NCBI RefSeq assembly: GCF_022647885.1
Contig: NZ_JALCLM010000001.1
Span: forward strand, 2,278,265 to 2,342,264
From: Bifidobacterium sp.
GTDB taxonomy: Bacteria > Actinomycetota > Actinomycetes > Actinomycetales > Bifidobacteriaceae
DNA length: 64,000 nt
Direction of reading: 5' to 3'
Shown: positions 58,874 through 64,000 of the stretch, piece after piece
How the letters are laid out: every line of letters begins with the position of its first letter
Numbering within the stretch: position 1 is the stretch's first letter
The notes under the pieces: generated by a model
Databases searched by the model: none
Seen by the model: only the letters and a program-made list of their open reading frames with translations
What the model was told of the DNA's origin: nothing
Program-made: the position numbers and the translations under genes

Positions 58874-61800
58874 ATGAGGAATTGGAAGAAGGGAGCGACC
58901 GTAGCGGCTGCCTTGGTCGCTGCACTTTCCACATCGGTTTCACCGCTTGCCGCGTATGCTGACGGTGGCGGCGGATCAGGTGGCGGCGGCACAGGTTCCG
59001 GTGGTAACGGTCAGATCAGTTTCACTTACCAAGACAGTTATGGTGCTCCCACACTAGGGAATGTGGATATAGCGTTGGCCGCGATGGGATTGACTTCCTA
59101 TAACGACGCTTCACATCCTGCGGATGCGTCAGCGAATACAGCGTTGAATAGTGCGGTCAGTGAATGCCAGTCTCGTTATGCTACCAAGCATAACGGTGAC
59201 ACGAATGCCGGTTGCAGATTGGTGAGCGTTGGTGCGGTTTCCACTGACGGAAAGTACACCGGCAGCACAGGCGGCTTCACTACATCGCAATGGGCTTCTG
59301 CCTGGAATGCCGAGACACAGGGTAAAAGCTACTCACATGAAGGCGTGGCCTATCAGACCACCACACCATTCTCCAATGGTGTGACCACCATCAATGCTCT
59401 GGTGGCACGCGAGGCCGCGAAGACACCAGGAATCATTGTCATCGTCCTTTCCAGCGACGAACCACCGGTTGCATACAAGCTTTCCGTGTCCACCAAGCAG
59501 GCGTCTGCCGCCTCGATGAAGGTGGGTTCCACCGCTGCCGTGCATGACGTGATCACCACGTCTAATGGTGGTTCCTCGCTGAGCGAGAACCTTACGGCGA
59601 AGGTCATCATGCACTATGACGGGCAGAGGAACGGGTACGTGGCCGCGAGAAGCGTGACGAAGAGCATGGCCATCCGTAATGATGGTTCGAAGAACTCGCC
59701 CGATTTCACGCCTTCCGACTTTGGCATGTCGCATTGGCAGGAAGGCACGTACTGGTTTGACGTGCAGGTTGCCAGGCAGGGGAAGATGCAGGCTGCCGTG
59801 GATACCACGGATCGTGAGGCTGCCGAATCGTTCCCCGTGGCTGCGGTGCCTCCCGTGAAGCCTTCGAAGAGCATCGAGGACGGCACGTCCACCGACCGGA
59901 TGGTGAACCGCACGACGATCACGACCGGTACTGGTCGCGGCGGCTACGAGATGACCATCCAGGACAAGATCACACCTAATGGCGTGAACTATTCCATCGA
60001 CAACTGCAAGCTGGTGGATACCACGAGTGGTGCCGACGTTTCCGGCGATTTCACGATCACCTGGGATAAGAGCGCGAACACGGTGACCGCCGCGCGTACG
60101 GCGTCCAGGGGCGAGATGCCGTTGGACCGCACCTATGCGTTCAGCTTCGATGTGACGGTTGCCAAGCCTGACTTCTCCAAGGTCGATGATGTGGCTTCGG
60201 TCAAGTGGAATCAGGAGCCGAGCGTGAACACGGATGACAAGTCGTTCCCGACCTGGCGTCCCAACCCCGACAAGTCCTGGATCAAATACGTGGATGGCAA
60301 GTGGCAGGCCGTGATCGACCCGTCCAGAAGCAACCAGACCGGTGCCGACACCGAGACCTTCCTTGACGGCGATACGGTCGGTTCCGTGGTCAACGGCACG
60401 GTTGCCGCGAACCTGATCCAGGCTCCTACGAAGTTGACTCTGACGGATGATTGGGCGAAGGCTGACTACATCTTCGATGCGGCCGACGCCTCGAAAATTC
60501 GAGTTTATGCGGCTGACGCGAGCAGTGAGAAGCAGTCCAGTGTCGCGGACATCGCCAACACGGGCACGGACGTGACCGACCAGTTCACCATCACCGTGAA
60601 CGGTACGACTGCCACTGCAACCGCTAAGGCAGATTACCTTGCTTCGTTGAAGGGTCTGGCGAAGGCTCAGCAGATTACCCTGCTGATCCCAGGAACCATC
60701 AATTTCGCCAATGGCGGGGGTGCCAAGCAGGTGCGCTCCGACTTCGGCAAGAACGCCGGCGACGAGCTGACGTTCTGCACAAATCCACCCAGCGATGAAT
60801 CGCCAGTGACGTATTCCTCGCTATCGACTGGTACCGCTGGCGCGGGTTTGACGAATGCAGGTTCCGAAACGGTGAACAAGCAGACCGAGGATACGAACGA
60901 GCCTGAGATCTGCTGCTATGTGCCACCGGTCACGAAGGATGTGCTGGCCGAAGCCTCACAGGGCGGCGACCAGTCCAGCGTGGACGGCAAGACCGTGTTC
61001 CCCGGCCAGAAGGTCGAATACAAGCTTGAGACCACGCCGAAACTTCCCGCGAACCTCGCCTATCAGGTGACGAACGTGGGTGTGACGGACAGTTACGACC
61101 AGTATCTGAACGTGGACAAGCAGACCTTGGAGGTCACCGACCTGAACACGGGCAATATCATCCCCAAGAGCCAGTACACCGGCACCTGGGACGGCACCGC
61201 GCACACGGTTCGCATCGCGTTCTCCGACGCCTGGGTGAAGGCCAACTGGAAGGCCGGCTCGAACCCGAGGATCATCGTGCGGTTCGAGGGCACGGTCTCC
61301 AAGGATGCTCCCGCGAACACGAAGGTGGACAACCAGTGGAAGTTGACGCTGAACAACAGCATCACTCCGTCGAACATCGTGGAGAACACGCCTCCCGACG
61401 ACAATCCCTCCAAGCAGGACACTCAGAAGGATGCGAAGATCAACATCGACGGCAAGACCGCCGTGCTGGGCGACAGGATCTACTATCGGGTCAACCTCGA
61501 TGCCTCGAAGCTGGACAACACCGCGTATGTGGTGCAGCGTCTGGGCATGGTCGATGATTATGACCAGGAGTATTTGAAGCTCGACACGACGGCGATCCAG
61601 GTGCTTGACGCCCAGGGCAGTGACGTGACCGGCAAGTTCAACATCCAGGAGAAGGATGGTGTGCTGTACGCCTTCTTCAAGACGGTGGACACGACCATTC
61701 CCGCCACGGGCGAGACCGTGCTGGGCGACCCGCAGTCGTCGGACCTGAAGGCGTATTCGACCGAGAAGCTGGATCCGCTCGCCTCTCCCGCCATCGACCA

Positions 61801-63076
61801 GAAGGTGCTTGGACAGACCTACCAGATCGTGCTGCCGATGACGGTGAAGGCCGTCAAGGACGGTTACACGGTGAAGAACACTGCGATCCAGGTCACCGAC
61901 AACGAGCAGAAGCTCACCAACACCGTGTCCAACCCGTTGAAAGAGATCAACCCCTCCAAGGATGTGACGGTCAACGTGGGAGGCGCTTCGGCCGACGGTC
62001 AGAGCATCTACCTGAACCACCTGTTCCTCTACCAGTTGGACAGCTCTACGCTGCATACGAATCGTGCGTACAAGGAGATCACCGACTGGAAGATCACGGA
62101 CGGCTACGACCAGTCGCACGACCGGTACACCGGCCAGTGGGCGGTGTACGCCACCAAGGATGTGGTCGAATACCAGGACGGCAAGGCCGTGACTTTGGCC
62201 GAGAAGAGTGACCGGATCGCCGGCAGTGGCGTGGACTCCACGAAGTTCGGTGGAGACCTGTTCACGGCATCCGATAAGGACGGTGTACTCACGGTGACCG
62301 CCACGGCTCGATACCTCGCCATCGCCTCGTCCAACGACACCAGTGAGCAGGGGTGGCGTGCCTACGTGCAGATGGAACGTATCAAGACCGGTGACGTGAA
62401 GAACCAGTTTGTTGAAACGCTCAACGGCCAGGACAGGCCGTCGAACGTGGTGGTCACCCATACTCCTGATCAGACGCCTTCCATCAGCATCGAGAAATAC
62501 GATGCGAAGAGCGGCATGAAGGCCGGGGATCGCAATACGCCAAGCGATGCCTTGAATGTGACGGGTGACACCGAGATCGTGTTCCATATCACCAACACCG
62601 GCAAGGCCAGTCTCTCGAAGATCGACTTGAAGGACGCGACCATCACAGGTTCCGGCACGGTCGTGGACTTCACGTATCCGGCCAACTGGAACACGCTCGT
62701 GTTGAAGCCCGGAGCGTCGGTGGACGTCACCGGCACGTTGAAGGGCATCAGGAGCAACGACCATCACACGGATCGTGCGAAGGTCACCGCGCAGCCGATC
62801 ATCGACTGCCCGGCCGTCGACACCGACCCATTCGACGGCAAGAACCCAACGGCCGACCCGGACAAGGTGTGCTATGACACTGCGATCAGCGCGAAGGACG
62901 ATTGGAACGGCTACGTCAAGGCCGCCGCGTCCAAGTCCCTGGCGAAGACCGGTGCCGACATGCTCTGGGTGGTTGTGGCCGTGATCCTGTTCGCCGGCGC
63001 AGGCGCGGGAATCATCGTCTCCCGCCGCCGCATGGCTGATACCGGCAAGCATGAGGATCCTCGTAACGCCCGGTGA
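58874..63076 (+). CDS. Large LAKTG-anchored surface adhesin of the element
   Basis: 1400-residue cell-wall protein. Signal peptide ~1-29 (KK, hydrophobic core, LAAYA/DGG), a glycine-rich linker, an N-terminal domain (~45-200), then a row of beta-rich domains. Three related C-terminal units begin near 704, 859 and 1040 (DGKTVFPGQKVEYKL; DGKTAVLGDRIYYRV; DGQSIYLNHLFLYQL) and carry DSYDQYL, DDYDQEYL and DGYDQSH. These look like the isopeptide-forming C-terminal domains of antigen I/II adhesins. Sortase motif LAKTG at 1356-1360, a membrane helix and SRRR end it. The RBS is AAGGGAAG. Comparable proteins (PrgB-like) promote mating-pair contact in conjugative elements; that role is inferred. Confidence 0.88.
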   Translation: MRNWKKGATVAAALVAALSTSVSPLAAYADGGGGSGGGGTGSGGNGQISFTYQDSYGAPTLGNVDIALAAMGLTSYNDASHPADASANTALNSAVSECQSRYATKHNGDTNAGCRLVSVGAVSTDGKYTGSTGGFTTSQWASAWNAETQGKSYSHEGVAYQTTTPFSNGVTTINALVAREAAKTPGIIVIVLSSDEPPVAYKLSVSTKQASAASMKVGSTAAVHDVITTSNGGSSLSENLTAKVIMHYDGQRNGYVAARSVTKSMAIRNDGSKNSPDFTPSDFGMSHWQEGTYWFDVQVARQGKMQAAVDTTDREAAESFPVAAVPPVKPSKSIEDGTSTDRMVNRTTITTGTGRGGYEMTIQDKITPNGVNYSIDNCKLVDTTSGADVSGDFTITWDKSANTVTAARTASRGEMPLDRTYAFSFDVTVAKPDFSKVDDVASVKWNQEPSVNTDDKSFPTWRPNPDKSWIKYVDGKWQAVIDPSRSNQTGADTETFLDGDTVGSVVNGTVAANLIQAPTKLTLTDDWAKADYIFDAADASKIRVYAADASSEKQSSVADIANTGTDVTDQFTITVNGTTATATAKADYLASLKGLAKAQQITLLIPGTINFANGGGAKQVRSDFGKNAGDELTFCTNPPSDESPVTYSSLSTGTAGAGLTNAGSETVNKQTEDTNEPEICCYVPPVTKDVLAEASQGGDQSSVDGKTVFPGQKVEYKLETTPKLPANLAYQVTNVGVTDSYDQYLNVDKQTLEVTDLNTGNIIPKSQYTGTWDGTAHTVRIAFSDAWVKANWKAGSNPRIIVRFEGTVSKDAPANTKVDNQWKLTLNNSITPSNIVENTPPDDNPSKQDTQKDAKINIDGKTAVLGDRIYYRVNLDASKLDNTAYVVQRLGMVDDYDQEYLKLDTTAIQVLDAQGSDVTGKFNIQEKDGVLYAFFKTVDTTIPATGETVLGDPQSSDLKAYSTEKLDPLASPAIDQKVLGQTYQIVLPMTVKAVKDGYTVKNTAIQVTDNEQKLTNTVSNPLKEINPSKDVTVNVGGASADGQSIYLNHLFLYQLDSSTLHTNRAYKEITDWKITDGYDQSHDRYTGQWAVYATKDVVEYQDGKAVTLAEKSDRIAGSGVDSTKFGGDLFTASDKDGVLTVTATARYLAIASSNDTSEQGWRAYVQMERIKTGDVKNQFVETLNGQDRPSNVVVTHTPDQTPSISIEKYDAKSGMKAGDRNTPSDALNVTGDTEIVFHITNTGKASLSKIDLKDATITGSGTVVDFTYPANWNTLVLKPGASVDVTGTLKGIRSNDHHTDRAKVTAQPIIDCPAVDTDPFDGKNPTADPDKVCYDTAISAKDDWNGYVKAAASKSLAKTGADMLWVVVAVILFAGAGAGIIVSRRRMADTGKHEDPRNAR

Positions 63077-63161
63077 TCAGGCGCTTGCCTCGCCTGATGC
63101 TCTGTCGGGCGAGGCATCCCATCCTCAATCCTCAACAATTTCCTGTGAAAGGAGACGAAAC

Positions 63162-63308
63162 ATGGTGTGGATCGTTATCGCCGTGGGAATCTCATTCATG
63201 CTGCTCATGGTCCTCTCGCTATGCAGGGCTGCTGCCCTGGGAGACCGGCAGCTTGACGCCATAGCCGCAAGGCAACATCATCGCACTTCCTCCCACGCGG
63301 AGGACTGA
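63162..63308 (+). CDS. Small single-helix membrane protein
   Basis: 48 residues: one membrane helix (MVWIVIAVGISFMLLMVLSLC) and a polar, His-rich tail. A strong AAAGGAG lies 7 bases before the ATG. It lies between the adhesin and the transglycosylase on the same strand, as small membrane subunits often do in type IV secretion operons. No family recognised. Confidence 0.65.
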   Translation: MVWIVIAVGISFMLLMVLSLCRAAALGDRQLDAIAARQHHRTSSHAED

Positions 63309-63441
63309 CGGATTCCCCATCCGTCATTACGAAGGCTGGCGCATCGTTACAGCCGGCCATATTTTGCCCTGTCTGCTTTCCCCAGGGGGCGGGGCATCCT
63401 TCATCTTCAAGAATTAGGACAAGCAGAGAATCGAGGATCTC

Positions 63442-64000
63442 ATGGATACCAGTGATGGGCACGGCGCACATGCGGCCGTCGTCGCCATCGTGTCGGTTCT
63501 GGCCGTCCCGGTGCTGATCCTGATGCCTCTGCTGATGGTCTCGCTGCTTATGGGCGGTGGTATGACGCAGACCGGCGATTCGGTATCCAACGTGCCGGAC
63601 CAGTATTTGGCCGATGTGCGCAAGGCGGGGAGTGTCTGCCAGACGGTCACCGCCCCTGTGATCGCGGCGCAGATCGAGACCGAAAGCAACTGGAATCCCG
63701 GTGCGGGCAGTCCCGCCGGGGCCAGGGGCATCGCCCAGTTCATGCCCGCGACCTGGGCGTCCGTCGGCAAGGACGGCGACGGTGACGGCAAGGCGGACAT
63801 CCTCAACGCGCATGACGCGATATGGACCCAGGGCAACTACATGTGCGGCCTGGCCGCGCAGATCGACGGCATGAAGGCCAAGGGCCTGTTCTCCGGCGAC
63901 ACCCTGCAACTCGCCCTGGCGGCCTATAACGCGGGGATCGGTGCCGTGCAGCGGGCCAAGGGCATACCCGCCTTCCAGGAGACGCAGGCGTATGTGCAGA
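63442..64000 (+). CDS. Lytic transglycosylase of the conjugation apparatus (3' end outside window)
   Basis: The frame is open to the window end (186 codons visible). One N-terminal membrane helix (~13-38), then a soluble SLT/goose-lysozyme-like domain: catalytic Glu in AAQIETESNWNPGAGSPAG, then ARGIAQFMPATW and LQLALAAYNAGIGAVQRAKG, which are the transglycosylase motifs. A DGDGDGKADI segment resembles a calcium-binding loop. In Gram-positive conjugative elements such VirB1-like proteins open the peptidoglycan for the secretion channel, often with a C-terminal CHAP or NlpC/P60 domain (not visible). RBS GAGGA. Confidence 0.85.
   Translation, partial: MDTSDGHGAHAAVVAIVSVLAVPVLILMPLLMVSLLMGGGMTQTGDSVSNVPDQYLADVRKAGSVCQTVTAPVIAAQIETESNWNPGAGSPAGARGIAQFMPATWASVGKDGDGDGKADILNAHDAIWTQGNYMCGLAAQIDGMKAKGLFSGDTLQLALAAYNAGIGAVQRAKGIPAFQETQAYVQ

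Noticed and set aside
60956..63052. 698-codon open frame antisense to the adhesin gene
   Set aside because: It mirrors the third-position GC bias of the adhesin gene. The product is rich in Val/Arg/Gly/His with no domain, signal or RBS-supported start, as expected for a shadow in high-GC repetitive coding sequence.

Overview
The window looks like a chromosome segment of a low-GC member of the Bifidobacteriaceae (Bifidobacterium, Bombiscardovia or Alloscardovia type). The evidence is the gene set: an OpcA-dependent glucose-6-phosphate dehydrogenase operon, a Pmt-type mannosyltransferase next to rsmI, a CE1758/CE1759-type luciferase-like monooxygenase pair, DtxR-type regulation of an Nramp transporter, and HPr/enzyme I. 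The backbone (about 1-54.8 kb) is near 48% GC by eye and has Shine-Dalgarno-led genes in short operons separated by hairpins. The species cannot be named from the sequence.

Layout. 0-4.5 kb: end of a glycerol dehydrogenase, an RpiR regulator, an aminotransferase and an orphan amino-acid-binding lipoprotein. 4.6 kb: tRNA-Ser(GGA). 5.2-9.7 kb: a GH31 alpha-glucosidase and MFS transporter operon with a long control region carrying two LacI-type operator cores. 9.7-13.6 kb: a CysJ-like diflavin reductase, an HxlR sensor with its quinone-oxidoreductase-like target, and a TudS/DUF523 protein. 13.6-19.4 kb: LacI regulator, HPr, enzyme I and an ascorbate-type EIIA-EIIB-EIIC set. 19.7-22.2 kb: an FtsX-like permease with a partner whose ABC ATPase motifs are mostly lost. 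22.3-31.9 kb: RlmA-type methyltransferase, Mn regulator/transporter pair, MFS exporter, LLM/FMN-reductase pair, an unrecognised protein and a TetR regulator. 32.2-38.5 kb: HD protein, zwf-opcA-pgl and convergent gnd. 38.6-49.6 kb: class II amidotransferase, Kup, TatD, a heterodimeric ABC exporter and metG. 49.8-54.7 kb: two small actinobacterial proteins, rsmI, pmt and DedA.

At 54.8 kb a tRNA-Ala(CGC) is followed by an abrupt rise in GC (to about 60%) and an integrative conjugative or mobilizable element that runs past the window end. Its genes are a tyrosine integrase, an ImmA-type protease and XRE repressor pair facing a small rightward regulatory/replication operon, a 1400-residue LAKTG-anchored surface adhesin, a small membrane protein and the start of a conjugation-type lytic transglycosylase.

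The most unusual feature is a set of short non-coding elements. Three intergenic copies of a 98-109 bp element share terminal inverted repeats and a fixed internal core. Two of them lie next to a second, 71-nt element that is colinear between two loci and whose main stem differs by compensatory base changes. At both loci (downstream of gnd and of pmt) the 71-nt element sits between direct duplications of the gene's own 3' end including a working stop codon. I do not recognise this arrangement. It is the best candidate here for an undescribed small mobile or structured-RNA system.
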